A stretch of DNA of 64,000 nucleotides from PALSA-505 sp036496025 (lineage in GTDB: Bacteria > Actinomycetota > Actinomycetes > Streptosporangiales > Streptosporangiaceae): assembly GCA_036496025.1 (NCBI GenBank), contig DASXLW010000223.1, forward strand, positions 1 to 64,000, in the 5' to 3' direction. Shown piece by piece: positions 48,451 to 57,165 of this stretch (positions are counted from its first letter, which is position 1; every line of letters starts with the position of its first letter). A model generated the notes under the pieces. The model was given only the letters and a program-made list of their open reading frames with translations, did no database searches and was not told the origin of the DNA. A program made the position numbers and the translations under genes.

Positions 48451-49988
48451 GGCGCGGCCCGCCGTTGCGCGACCGCCTCGGCCATCCGCCTGCGCTGCGG
48501 CTTGCCGGTAGGGGTGCGCGGTATCTCGGGTACGACGTCGATCCGGGCCGGCACCTTGAACGCGGCCAGCTGCCGGCGGCAGTGGTCGATCAGATCCCTG
48601 GCCTCCGCGTCCTGGTCCAGGGTCACCGCGGCCGCGACCAGCTCCCCGTACTTGTCGTCGGGTACCCCGAAGCAGACCGCGTCGCGCACCGCGGGATGGG
48701 ACACCAGTACCTGCTCGATCTCGGCGGGGGCGATGTTCTCGCCGCCCCGGATGATCATCTCCTTGATCCGCCCGTGCAGGGTCAGGTAGCCGCCCTGCAG
48801 CACCCCCCGGTCGCCGGTGCGGAACCAGCCACGGGTGAACGCCTCGGCGTTGGCCGCGGGGTTGTTCGCGTAACCGTCGGTGACACCGGGCCCCCGGATG
48901 ACCACCTCGCCGGGGCTGCCGTCGGGCAGCAAGGTGCCGTCGGCGTCGATCACGCCGACCTCGGTGCCGGTGGGCACGCCCACCGAGCCCGGCACCCGCG
49001 CGGCCGGCGGCAGCGGATTGGAGGTCATCTGATGGCTGGCCTCGGTCATGCCGTAGGCCTCGAGCATCGGTACCCGGTAGCTGGCTTCGGCTCGCTCCAG
49101 CAGGGCCGGCGAGAGCGCCGAGCTGCAGGAGCGGACGAACCGCAGCGTGCCGGGCGGGCCGGCCTCGTCGGCGCGGTCGAGGATCATCTGGTGCAGCGTC
49201 GGCCCGGCCGACAGCCAGGTAGCGCCGTGCTCACGGGCCTGCGGCCAGAACCGGTGCGCAGTGAACCGGCGCGGCGCGACGACCGTGCCGCCCGTGCTCA
49301 GCGCCGCGAACGCCGACGCGACGAGCCCGTGGATGTGGAACAGCGGCATCACGCAGAACGAGACATCGCCGGGGCCGAGCCGGTAATGCGCGGCGATCGT
49401 ACGGACCGAGGCCATCAGGTTCCGCTGGCGCAGCGGGACCTGCTTGGGCCGGCTGGTCGTTCCGCTGGTGTGCAGCACGACGCCCACGTCGTCCGGGCTC
49501 CCGGCCTCGAACGACCGCTGCGGCAGCACGGTGGCGCCCGCGGCGTCGAGCAGCTCCGGCGGGCCGCCGCCGCCGGCGGCACCGACCGTGAGTACCGGCG
49601 TCTGGGTGCCGGCCGCGGCGTCCGCCGCCGCGGCCGGGCGGCTGGCCGGGATCAGGAAGAGCCTGGGGGCGATGTCGGTCAGGAAGAAGTCGAACTCGGC
49701 CTGCGTGTACGCCGGGTTGAGGGGGGCGGCGGCCGCGCCGAGCGCGGTGATCGCCAACAGCAGCAGGACGAAGTCGGGGCCGTTGGGCAGGGTGAGCGCC
49801 ACCCGGTCGCCGCGCCGCACGCCGGCCCCGGCCAGCCGCTGGGCGAGGGCCTCGATCACGGCCGCCACCCGCGCGTAGCTGAGCGCCTGACCGTCATCGG
49901 GCACGACGAGCGCCGGGCGGCCCGGCTCACCCCTGGCGAGCAGTGCGCTCAGCGGCTCGCCGCTAGCCCTGCTGGTGCCTTCGGTCAT
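48447..49988 (-). CDS. Acyl-CoA synthetase (AMP-binding), oxalate/short-chain-CoA-ligase-like
   Basis: 513 residues from ATG 49988, with GGAGG 8 bases upstream. ANL-superfamily motifs: P-loop VLHTSGTTSRPKQVPL near residue 175, MLEAYGMTEASHQMTSNPLPP near 325, GVTDGYANN near 372, FRTGDRGVLQGGYLTLHGRIKEMIIRGGENIAPAEIE near 393 (A8 hinge) and the catalytic Lys in RTPTGKPQRRRM near the end. Closest in style to oxalyl/fatty-acid CoA ligases. It makes acyl-AMP then acyl-CoA. Coupled by a 4-base overlap to the ketopantoate-reductase-like gene. Confidence 0.9.
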   Translation of the reverse strand: MTEGTSRASGEPLSALLARGEPGRPALVVPDDGQALSYARVAAVIEALAQRLAGAGVRRGDRVALTLPNGPDFVLLLLAITALGAAAAPLNPAYTQAEFDFFLTDIAPRLFLIPASRPAAAADAAAGTQTPVLTVGAAGGGGPPELLDAAGATVLPQRSFEAGSPDDVGVVLHTSGTTSRPKQVPLRQRNLMASVRTIAAHYRLGPGDVSFCVMPLFHIHGLVASAFAALSTGGTVVAPRRFTAHRFWPQAREHGATWLSAGPTLHQMILDRADEAGPPGTLRFVRSCSSALSPALLERAEASYRVPMLEAYGMTEASHQMTSNPLPPAARVPGSVGVPTGTEVGVIDADGTLLPDGSPGEVVIRGPGVTDGYANNPAANAEAFTRGWFRTGDRGVLQGGYLTLHGRIKEMIIRGGENIAPAEIEQVLVSHPAVRDAVCFGVPDDKYGELVAAAVTLDQDAEARDLIDHCRRQLAAFKVPARIDVVPEIPRTPTGKPQRRRMAEAVAQRRAAP

Positions 49989-50129
49989 CGGCTGGCCTCC
50001 GTTCGCGGGCGGCACGGTGCGGGCGGCCGCACGGCGTGATCGACTCGCTCTTAGTCTGCCGTGATCCTGACGGCCGGCCGGGGGCGACCCTTCAGGGCGC
50101 GGGCGTGCTGGCGGGCACGGCTTCCGCGG

Positions 50130-50636
50130 TCACCGAGATCCGTTGTCGGGGGCTCCAGCGGCCGGGTCCCGTCGCTCGCTATCCAGTTCGCGCAGGTGCC
50201 GCAGCGCCGGGATCGCCGCGGCCAGGGCGGCCGCCTCATCGGCGGGCAACTTGTCGATCAGCTGGATGAGCGCCTCGGCGCCCGCGCGGCGCTGAGCCCG
50301 GAGCAGTTGCGCTCCGGCGGCGGTCAGCGCGACGAGCGCCACCCGCCGGTCCGCCGGGTCCCCCCGCCGCTCCACCAGCCCGGACCGCTCCAGCGCGGTC
50401 ACCAGCACGGTCATCGACGGCTGGGCCACACCCTGGATCACGGCCAGGTCGGTGATCCGACGCGGTCCGGTGCGGTCCAGGCTGGCCAGCGTCGACAGCG
50501 AGGTCAGGCTCATCTCCCGCGGTCCCCGTCGTATCGCCGCGGTGACCAGCCCGTACAGCGCCTCCCCGGCCGCGGCCAGGTCGCCGGGGTCCAGCTGGTG
50601 TTTGGCTTCTGGCTTGCTCTCCACGCCGAGAAGCAT
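50130..50636 (-). CDS. MarR-family transcriptional regulator
   Basis: 168 residues from ATG 50636 (GTG 50624 is an alternative because the operator abuts the ATG). The winged helix spans LSTLASLDRTGPRRITDLAVIQGVAQPSMTVLVTALERSGLVERRGDPADRRVALVALTAAG, with the MarR DRR wing. Flanking helices form the dimer. It is divergent from a DHA2-type exporter, the typical MarR/MFS pairing in which the regulator represses drug efflux. A perfect 12-bp palindrome lies at its start and two further dyads before the MFS gene. Confidence 0.92.
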   Translation of the reverse strand: MLLGVESKPEAKHQLDPGDLAAAGEALYGLVTAAIRRGPREMSLTSLSTLASLDRTGPRRITDLAVIQGVAQPSMTVLVTALERSGLVERRGDPADRRVALVALTAAGAQLLRAQRRAGAEALIQLIDKLPADEAAALAAAIPALRHLRELDSERRDPAAGAPDNGSR

Positions 50637-50641
50637 AGCGC

Positions 50642-50653
50642 ATCTATATAGAT
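50642..50653. promoter_or_regulatory. Perfect 12-bp palindrome at MarR start
   Basis: ATCTATATAGAT lies 6 bases before the ATG of the MarR gene in an otherwise GC-rich tract. It is a likely autoregulatory site and also overlaps a -10-like TATATA. Confidence 0.55.
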
Positions 50654-50684
50654 CCTCGAATAGAAAGGCGGCCGGGAGGCGCGG

Positions 50685-50736
50685 CGGCCGGGACGGCTTC
50701 GCGGGGCGAGCGGCCGGGACGGCTTCGCGGGGCGAG
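50685..50736. repeat. 26-bp perfect tandem duplication
   Basis: A 26-bp unit (CGGCCGGGACGGCTTCGCGG followed by GGCGAG) is repeated head-to-tail without mismatch inside the MarR/MFS promoter region. Confidence 0.85.
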
Positions 50737-50764
50737 GGGGGGCCTGCTGGGGCCCGGGTCAGGG

Positions 50765-50806
50765 AATATCCCCGGATATTAAATTAGTTTGCATTAAGCA
50801 ACTAAT
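50765..50806. promoter_or_regulatory. Two adjacent dyads before MFS gene
   Basis: AATATCC - CC - GGATATT (50765-50780) and ATTAGTT - 10 nt - AACTAAT (50783-50806; core TTAGTTTGC...GCAACTAA) are both perfect 7-bp inverted repeats in an AT-rich island. The second resembles MarR half-sites (TTAG/CTAA). These are probable operators for the divergent MarR protein acting on the exporter. Confidence 0.6.
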
Positions 50807-50879
50807 CTGGATCCGGGACCTGCGCCCAGGCGCGGGCCGGTCCGCGCCCGCAGTCAAGCATCGTCAGAGAGGACGGCTC

Positions 50880-52811
50880 GTGCCGCGCACCAGCCCGCAC
50901 TACAAGTGGATCGCCCTGTCCAACACCACGCTCGGCGTGCTGATGGCCACCATCAACGCCTCCATCCTGCTGATCGCGCTGCCCGACATCTTCCGCGGAA
51001 TCGGCGTCAACCCGCTGCAGCCGGGCAACACCAGCCTGCTGCTGTGGCTGCTGATGGGGTACCTGGTCGTCACCGCGGTGCTCGTGGTGAGCTTCGGACG
51101 GCTGGGCGACATGTTCGGCCGGGTCCGGATGTACAACCTCGGGTTCGCGATCTTCGCCCTGTTCTCGGTCATGCTGTCGCTGACCTGGCTGCACGGCACG
51201 GCCGGCGCCTGGTGGCTGATCGTAATGCGGATCCTGCAAGGGGTCGGCGGGGCCATGCTGCTGGCCAACTCCAGCGCGATCCTGACCGACGCCTTCCCCG
51301 CCACCGAGCGCGGCCTCGCGCTCGGGCTGAACCAGGTGGCCGGGATCGCGGGCTCGTTCATCGGCCTCGTGCTCGGCGGCGTGCTCGGCCCGCTCAACTG
51401 GCGGTACGTCTTCCTCGTCTCGGTCCCGTTCGGGGTGCTCGGCGCGATCTGGTCCTACCTGAAGCTGCGTGAGCTGGGGATTCGCCAGCCGGCCAGCCTG
51501 GACTGGTGGGGCAACGTGACGTTCGGCGCCGGCCTGATCGCCGTGCTGGCGGGCATCACCTACGGCATCCAGCCCTACGGCGGGCACACCATGGGCTGGA
51601 CCAGCCCGCTAGTGATCAGCCTGATCGCCGGCGGGCTCGCCGTGCTCGCGATCTTCTGCGTGATCGAGACGCGGGTCGCCGAGCCGATGTTCCGGCTGGC
51701 CCTGTTCAAGATCCGCCCGTTCACCGCCGGGAACCTGGCCAGCCTGCTGGCGGGCCTGGGCCGGGGCGGCCTCATGTTCATCCTGATCATCTGGCTGCAG
51801 GGCATTTACCTGCCAATCCACGGCTACAGCTTCAGCCAGACCCCGCTGTGGGCGGGGATCGCCATGCTCCCGCTTACCGTCGGTTTCCTCGTCGCCGGGC
51901 CGCTCTCGGGGTGGCTGTCCGACCGGTTCGGCGCCCGGCCGTTCGCCACCGGCGGCATGGTGGTGGCCGCGGCCTCGTTCGTGTTGCTGGAACTCCTGCC
52001 GGTCGACTTCGCGTACTGGCAGTTCGCGGTCATCCTGCTGCTCAACGGCATCGGCATGGGGCTGTTCGCCTCGCCGAACCGGGCCGGCATCATGAACAGC
52101 CTGCCGCCCGAGCGCCGCGGGGTCGGGGCGGGTATGAGCGCGACGTTCCAGAATTCGGCCATGGTGCTGTCGATCGGCATCTTCTTCACGCTGATCATCC
52201 TCGGCCTGGCCTCGTCGCTGCCGGCGACCCTCAGCCATGGCCTGATCGCCCAGGGCGTTCCCCCGGCGGACGCGGCGCGGGTCGCCGCGTTGCCCCCGGT
52301 CTCGATCATGTTCGCGGCCCTGCTCGGCTACAACCCGGTGCAGACGCTGCTCGGGCCCGCCATCAGCCGGCTGCCGGCCAGCCATGCCGCGTACCTCACC
52401 GGCCACACCTTCTTCCCGTCCCTGATCTCGGCGCCGTTCGAGCACGGACTGGCCATCGCGTTCGACTTTGCGATCGTGGCCTGCCTGGTCGCCGCCGTGG
52501 CGTCGCTGCTGCGAGGCTCCCGGTACGTGCACGAGGTGCACGGCGCGACCGCGGTGCGGGCCACCGCTCCGGATGTCGCCGGGGCCGACCCGGCTCCCGC
52601 CGACGTCATCCCGGCGGGTAACGGCGCGGCCGACGTTGCCCGGCGCGTGCCGGCCGGGCCGCGGGCCCGGCAGGCCGCGGCCCGGCAGGCAGGCAACGGA
52701 CATGCCGCGGCCTTCGGGCGCCCAAGTCCCGGGGACCGGACCGCCGGCCGCGCGATCCGGGAGCGCGCGCTCCGCCCGGCCCGCAACCGGTCCGGCCCCG
52801 AAGCCCGGTAA
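50880..52811 (+). CDS. MFS transporter, DHA2-type (14 TM), with long basic tail
   Basis: 643 residues from GTG 50880 (GAGAGGA upstream). About 14 helices: KWIALSNTTLGVLMATINASILLIALPDI (TM1 with the DHA2 Asn), FGRLGDMFGRVRMYNLGF (motif A), AGIAGSFIGLVLGGVLGPLNWRYVFLVSVPFG (motif C region), then several more to ASLLRGSRYV. The last about 110 residues (after 530) are a disordered Ala/Arg-rich cytosolic tail. The stop codon lies in the first copy of a tandem repeat. Export of drugs or metabolites under control of the divergent MarR regulator. Confidence 0.88.
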   Translation: MPRTSPHYKWIALSNTTLGVLMATINASILLIALPDIFRGIGVNPLQPGNTSLLLWLLMGYLVVTAVLVVSFGRLGDMFGRVRMYNLGFAIFALFSVMLSLTWLHGTAGAWWLIVMRILQGVGGAMLLANSSAILTDAFPATERGLALGLNQVAGIAGSFIGLVLGGVLGPLNWRYVFLVSVPFGVLGAIWSYLKLRELGIRQPASLDWWGNVTFGAGLIAVLAGITYGIQPYGGHTMGWTSPLVISLIAGGLAVLAIFCVIETRVAEPMFRLALFKIRPFTAGNLASLLAGLGRGGLMFILIIWLQGIYLPIHGYSFSQTPLWAGIAMLPLTVGFLVAGPLSGWLSDRFGARPFATGGMVVAAASFVLLELLPVDFAYWQFAVILLLNGIGMGLFASPNRAGIMNSLPPERRGVGAGMSATFQNSAMVLSIGIFFTLIILGLASSLPATLSHGLIAQGVPPADAARVAALPPVSIMFAALLGYNPVQTLLGPAISRLPASHAAYLTGHTFFPSLISAPFEHGLAIAFDFAIVACLVAAVASLLRGSRYVHEVHGATAVRATAPDVAGADPAPADVIPAGNGAADVARRVPAGPRARQAAARQAGNGHAAAFGRPSPGDRTAGRAIRERALRPARNRSGPEAR

Positions 52812-52945
52812 GGCACCCTCCGCACGCCGGCGGGCCCAGCGACCGGTCCGGCCCCGGAACCCAGTAGGCACCCTCCGCACGCCGGCAGGCCCAGCGACCG
52901 GTCCGCCCCAAACCCCTGTTGGCACCCTCCGCACGCTCCGGTAAC
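52785..52945 (+). repeat. About 55-bp tandem repeat, three full or partial units overlapping a stop codon
   Basis: Units starting GGCACCCTCCGCACGCCGGC begin at 52812, 52867 and (truncated) 52921; spacing is 55 and 54 bp. The sequence ACCGGTCCGGCCCC before 52812 is the tail of a further partial unit within the MFS coding end, so the array runs across the stop. Units differ by a few bases. Confidence 0.75.
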
Positions 52946-53062
52946 CGCGTCTCGCCGGTGACAGCCACAGTACGAATTTTGGCTTGTCATCCACCTATAT
53001 ACCGAGTAGCATCCTCAGCAGAATACCGGTTAAGTGCGACCGGCCTGGCTGGAGGTGCCCTG

Positions 53063-53785
53063 GTGAGCATGCTGGAATTGCGTCATGTATCGAAGGTTTA
53101 CGGCGACGGCGCCGCACAGGTGCATGCGCTGGACGACGTCAGCTTGTCGGTGGAAGCCGGCGCGCTGGTCGCGGTGATGGGCCCGAGCGGTTCAGGCAAG
53201 AGCACGCTGCTCACCATCGCCGGCACCCTGGAGGAACCGACCATCGGCGAGGTGCTCATCGGCGGCACCGCGGTGGCGAAGATGTCGCGGGCCCAGCGGG
53301 CGCGGCTGCGCCGCCGCGCGATCGGCTACGTGTTCCAGGACTTCAACCTGCTGCCCGGGCTCACCGCGGCGGAGAACGTCGCCCTGCCGCTGGAGCTTGA
53401 CGGCACCACGGCCAGGAAGGCGCGCGCCGCTGGGGTGCGCGCCCTGGACGGCCTGGGCCTGGCCGATCGCGCGGGCCAGTACCCCGACCAGTTGTCCGGC
53501 GGCGAGCGGCAGCGGGTGGCGATCGCCCGCGCGATGGTCGGTGAGCGCCAGCTGATGCTGGCCGACGAGCCGTCCGGCGCGCTGGACTCGGCGAACGCCG
53601 AGGAGGTCATGCGCCTGCTGCACGGGGCGAGCGAGCGCGGCCTGGCCGTCGTGGTGGTGACCCACGACCCGCAGCTGGCCTCGTGGGCCGACCGGGTGGT
53701 GTTCCTGCGGGACGGGCGCATGGTCGAGCAGAAGGCGCCCGCGCGGGCTGCCGAGTCGCTTCTCACCCCCGGACAGAACCGATGA
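53063..53785 (+). CDS. ABC transporter ATP-binding protein (MacB/LolD-like)
   Basis: 240 residues from GTG 53063, with GGAGGTG 6 bases upstream (ATG 53069 also possible). Complete NBD: Walker A MGPSGSGKSTLL near residue 40, Q-loop GYVFQDFNLL near 86, signature LSGGERQRVAIARAM near 141, Walker B QLMLADEPSGALDS near 160 and the switch His in VVVVTHDPQLA near 195. The typical lipoprotein or drug-type ATPase pairs with FtsX permeases. The next gene starts within its stop (ATGA overlap). The promoter probably lies in the AT-rich patch around 52,970-53,010. Confidence 0.93.
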   Translation: MSMLELRHVSKVYGDGAAQVHALDDVSLSVEAGALVAVMGPSGSGKSTLLTIAGTLEEPTIGEVLIGGTAVAKMSRAQRARLRRRAIGYVFQDFNLLPGLTAAENVALPLELDGTTARKARAAGVRALDGLGLADRAGQYPDQLSGGERQRVAIARAMVGERQLMLADEPSGALDSANAEEVMRLLHGASERGLAVVVVTHDPQLASWADRVVFLRDGRMVEQKAPARAAESLLTPGQNR

Positions 53786-56298
53786 GCACGGCGGTCCGGG
53801 ACCAGCCGGCCGCGCCGGCCAGGGGAGGGAACGGCGGCGTGGCCGCGCGCCAGGCGGTCATGCGCTGGGCCTGGCGGATGTTCCGCCGCGAGTGGCGTCA
53901 GCAGCTCCTGGTGCTGTCCCTCATCGTGGTCGCGGTGGCCGCGACCTTCATCGGCGCCGCGGTCGCCACCAACACGCCGCCTCCCGCGAACGCGGGCTTC
54001 GGCACCGCCAGCGACCTGGCCTCGTTCCAGGCGCCTGACTCGCATCTGGCCAGCCAGATCGCCGCGCTGCGGCACCGGTTCGGCCGCATCGACGTGATCG
54101 AGAACCAGGCCGTCGCCATCTCCGGCTCGATCCAGGGCTACGACCTGCGTGCCCAGGACCCGCACGGCCCGTTCGGGCAGCCCATGCTTTCCCTGGTCAG
54201 CGGGCATTACCCGGTAGGCTCCAGCCAGGTCGCGGTGACGCCGGGACTCGCATCCACCTTCAACCTCAAGGTCGGAGACGTCTGGCACCAGGGCGGCACG
54301 GCGCGCCGGGTGACCGGCATCGTGCAGAACCCGCAGAGCCTGGCGAGCGAGTTCGCCCTGGTGGCGCCGGGCCAGGTCAGGGCGCCGACCCAGGTCACCG
54401 TGCTGTTTGAGGCGCCGGGGGTGCGCCCGTCCTCGATCGGCCCGAACGTGCAGACCCCGCACTCGGTCACGGCGAGCAACCCGCTCAATCCGACGACGAT
54501 CGTGCTCGCCCTGGCCACGATCGGCATGCTGCTCATCGCCCTGGTCGGGGTGGGCGGCTTCACGGTCCTGGCGCAGCGCAGACTGCGCTCGCTGGGGATG
54601 CTCGGCGCCCAGGGCGCCAGCGATCAGCACATCCGCCTGGTCGTGCGGGCCAACGGCGTCGTGGTCGGCGTGGCCGGCACGGTGATCGGGGCCGTGCTCG
54701 GCCTGATCGGCTGGCTGGCCTACCGGCCGATCCTGGAGTCCGAAGCCCACCACGTGATCGGCGTGTTCGCGCTGCCGTGGAAGGTGATCCTGCCAGCCAT
54801 GGCGCTGGCCATCGTCGCCAGCTATTTCGCCGCCTCGCGCCCGGCCCGCCAGATCACCCGCACCCCCATCGTGACCGCCCTGTCCGGCAGGCCCGCTCCC
54901 CCGAAGCGGCTGCACCGCACGGCCCTGCCGGGCATCATCTTCCTGGCCGTCGCCTTCGGCCTGCTGACCTATTCCGGCGCCAGCAGCAACGGAGGCGGAA
55001 CGGGCGAGCTGGTCCTCGGCCTCGTGGCGCTGGTCGTGGCGCTGATCCTGCTGGCCCCGTTCTGCCTGACGGCGCTGGCCAGGCTGGGCCGGCACGCCCC
55101 GATCCCGGTCCGCCTGGCCCTGCGTGACCTGGCCCGCTACCGGGCCCGCTCGGGCTCGGCCCTCGCCGCGATCAGCCTCGGTGTGCTCATCGCCGTGCTG
55201 ATCTGCGTGGAGACCGCGGCGCGGTTCGGGAACGTGCTCGACTACGCCGGGCCCAACCTGGCCTCGAACCAGCTCATCGTCTATACGCCGAACGGCCCCC
55301 AGGGCGGCCCAGGCGGGAAGGTGAGCGGCAGCAAGCCGGCCGCGTGGTCGGCCCGCGCACACGCCATCGCGGCCGCGCTGGGCTCGCACGACGTCGTCCC
55401 GCTCGACCTGACCGGCGCCACCCTCCAGCACGCCGCGTCCGGGCGCCAGTTCGGCGGGCAGGTTTACGTCGCCACCCCGCAGCTGCTCCAGGCATTCGGG
55501 ATCAAGGCCTCCGCGATCAACCCCTCAGCCGACATCCTCACGATGCGGCCGGGGCTGTCGGGCATCTCCAAGATGCAGCTGATCTACGGTCAATCCTCCA
55601 CCCCCCGCAACGTCACGCCCGGCAGCGCCGACGGCAACGGACCGGGACCGCAGTCTTACCCCTGCCCGAAGAACGAATGCCTGGCCAACCCGGTGATCCA
55701 GGAGGTCAGCGGGCTCCCGTCCGGTACCTCGGCGCCCAACACGGTGATCACCGAGCACGCGATCCGGCAGCTGCACCTGCAGTCCAGCGTTTCCGGCTGG
55801 CTCATCCAGGCCCCGCACCCGCCCACCGCCGCGCAGATCAGCAACGCGCGGCTGACGGCGTCCGCGGCGGGCATGACGATCGAGACCAAGAACAGCATCC
55901 CGACCACGGCGACGATCCTCGACTGGGCCACGGTCTTCGGCATCGCGCTCGCGCTGGGGATCCTGGCCATGAGCGTCGGCCTGATCCGCAGCGAGACGGC
56001 CAGCGACCTGCGCACGCTGACCGCAACCGGGGCGAGCAGTTCGACCCGCCGCCTGCTCACCGCGGTCACAGCCGGCGCGCTCGGCCTGCTCGGCGCGGTG
56101 CTCGGCACGGCCGCCGCCTACGTCGGCGCCGTCGCGTACGCCCGCGGCAACTCGAACGACGGCCTGTCGTCCCTGCAGTACGTGCCGGTGGCGAATCTCC
56201 TGGTCATCCTCGTCGGCATGCCGCTGCTCGCGACGGCCATAGGCTGGCTGCTGGCCGGGCGTGAACCGCAGGTCATCTCCCGGCAGCCGCTCGAGTGA
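53782..56298 (+). CDS. ABC transporter permease, FtsX-type with two FtsX domains
   Basis: 838 residues from ATG 53782 overlapping the ATPase stop by 4 bases. N-terminal TM helix (LLVLSLIVVAVAATFIGAAVAT), a large extracytoplasmic domain, the first FtsX block (LVGVGGFTVLAQRRLRSLGMLGAQGASDQHIRLVVRANGVVVGVAGTVIG near residue 255), central TMs, a second extracytoplasmic domain and the final FtsX block (GIALALGILAMSVGLIRSETASDLRTLTATGASSSTRRLLTAVTAGALGLLGAVLG near 712). Double-FtsX permeases of this size export antimicrobial peptides or act as bacitracin-type resistance pumps. A 21-bp hairpin terminator follows. Confidence 0.9.
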   Translation: MSTAVRDQPAAPARGGNGGVAARQAVMRWAWRMFRREWRQQLLVLSLIVVAVAATFIGAAVATNTPPPANAGFGTASDLASFQAPDSHLASQIAALRHRFGRIDVIENQAVAISGSIQGYDLRAQDPHGPFGQPMLSLVSGHYPVGSSQVAVTPGLASTFNLKVGDVWHQGGTARRVTGIVQNPQSLASEFALVAPGQVRAPTQVTVLFEAPGVRPSSIGPNVQTPHSVTASNPLNPTTIVLALATIGMLLIALVGVGGFTVLAQRRLRSLGMLGAQGASDQHIRLVVRANGVVVGVAGTVIGAVLGLIGWLAYRPILESEAHHVIGVFALPWKVILPAMALAIVASYFAASRPARQITRTPIVTALSGRPAPPKRLHRTALPGIIFLAVAFGLLTYSGASSNGGGTGELVLGLVALVVALILLAPFCLTALARLGRHAPIPVRLALRDLARYRARSGSALAAISLGVLIAVLICVETAARFGNVLDYAGPNLASNQLIVYTPNGPQGGPGGKVSGSKPAAWSARAHAIAAALGSHDVVPLDLTGATLQHAASGRQFGGQVYVATPQLLQAFGIKASAINPSADILTMRPGLSGISKMQLIYGQSSTPRNVTPGSADGNGPGPQSYPCPKNECLANPVIQEVSGLPSGTSAPNTVITEHAIRQLHLQSSVSGWLIQAPHPPTAAQISNARLTASAAGMTIETKNSIPTTATILDWATVFGIALALGILAMSVGLIRSETASDLRTLTATGASSSTRRLLTAVTAGALGLLGAVLGTAAAYVGAVAYARGNSNDGLSSLQYVPVANLLVILVGMPLLATAIGWLLAGREPQVISRQPLE

Positions 56299-56302
56299 AC
56301 CA

Positions 56303-56349
56303 GCCTTCCGCCCGCCGGGCCGGTAACCCCGGCCCGGCGGGCGGAAGGC
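56303..56349 (+). terminator. Exceptionally long perfect hairpin terminator
   Basis: A perfect 21-bp stem (arms 56303-56323 and 56329-56349, the first arm beginning GCCTTCCGCCCGCC) with a TAACC loop starts 4 bases after the permease stop. It is the strongest terminator in the window. Confidence 0.75.
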
Positions 56350-56493
56350 CGTGCCCGGCCGCCAGGTCAGCGCCCGGGCGGCGGTTCGCGGCGCGTTCCC
56401 CGGCGGTGCCCGGCCCGAGGCCGCGGGCCAGCCGCCGCCAGGACCAGCCCGCCCCCGCGCGATAATCACCTGCGCGGATGGCCCACGCACGTG

Positions 56494-57150
56494 CTAGCCG
56501 GCCAGACCGGTGACGACGCCCGGGGTGAGCTCGGCGAGCCCGGGCAGCACCACGGCAGCCAGGCTGAGTGCGTCCGGGTCGGGCGGGTAGCTCGGGTGCG
56601 GGATCGCGATCACCTTCAGCCCCGCGGCGGCGGCCGACCGCAGCCCGTTCGACGAATCCTCGACCGCGGCGCACCGCTGCGGCCGCCGGCCGAGCTGGCC
56701 GGCCACGGCGAGGTAGATATCCGGGGCAGGCTTGCCCCGCGCCACCTGCTCGGTGGACATGACCGCCGCGAAGCAGGCGCGCAGCGACGCGGCATCGAGT
56801 ACCGTGCCGATCAGCGACGGCGGTGATGAGCTGGCCAGTCCGAGCGGCCAGTCGGCGGCCAGCCGCCTGACAGCCTCGACGGCGCCGGGCATCAGCGGCA
56901 GCCGATCGGTGTAGCGGGCCGCCATGCGCTCGATGACCAGCCGCGCCACCGTCTCGGGGGGCAGCCCGACGCCCAGGTCCTCGCTGAGGTAACGGGCCCA
57001 CTCACCCGTGCTCATGCCCATGAGCCGGCGCTGCGCGTCCGCAGTCCAGTGGCCGCCGCGCTCGGCTACCAGCTGCCGGCGTACCTGCTCCCACACGGGC
57101 TCCGAATCGATCAGTACCCCGTCAAGGTCGAAGACGACCGCCTCGATCAT
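56494..57150 (-). CDS. HAD-IA hydrolase (beta-phosphoglucomutase/phosphatase-like)
   Basis: 218 residues. HAD motif I VVFDLDGVLIDSEPVWEQVRRQL (nucleophile and acid/base Asp 8 and 10), a helical cap (residues 15-85), motif II LGLASSSPPSLI near 100, motif III Lys in EQVARGKPAPDIYLAVAGQLG near 133 and motif IV CAAVEDSSNGLRSAAAAGL near 160. The DxDGVLIDSEP opening is that of sugar-phosphatase/beta-PGM-like members. Likely dephosphorylates a sugar phosphate. It begins 15 bp after the OsmC stop, last in a minus-strand run. Confidence 0.92.
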   Translation of the reverse strand: MIEAVVFDLDGVLIDSEPVWEQVRRQLVAERGGHWTADAQRRLMGMSTGEWARYLSEDLGVGLPPETVARLVIERMAARYTDRLPLMPGAVEAVRRLAADWPLGLASSSPPSLIGTVLDAASLRACFAAVMSTEQVARGKPAPDIYLAVAGQLGRRPQRCAAVEDSSNGLRSAAAAGLKVIAIPHPSYPPDPDALSLAAVVLPGLAELTPGVVTGLAG

Positions 57151-57165
57151 CGGCCCGCGGTGCGC

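Noticed and set aside
53326..55431. 701-codon minus-strand frame over the ABC operon
   Set aside because: Shadow of ATPase and permease; lacks any motif.
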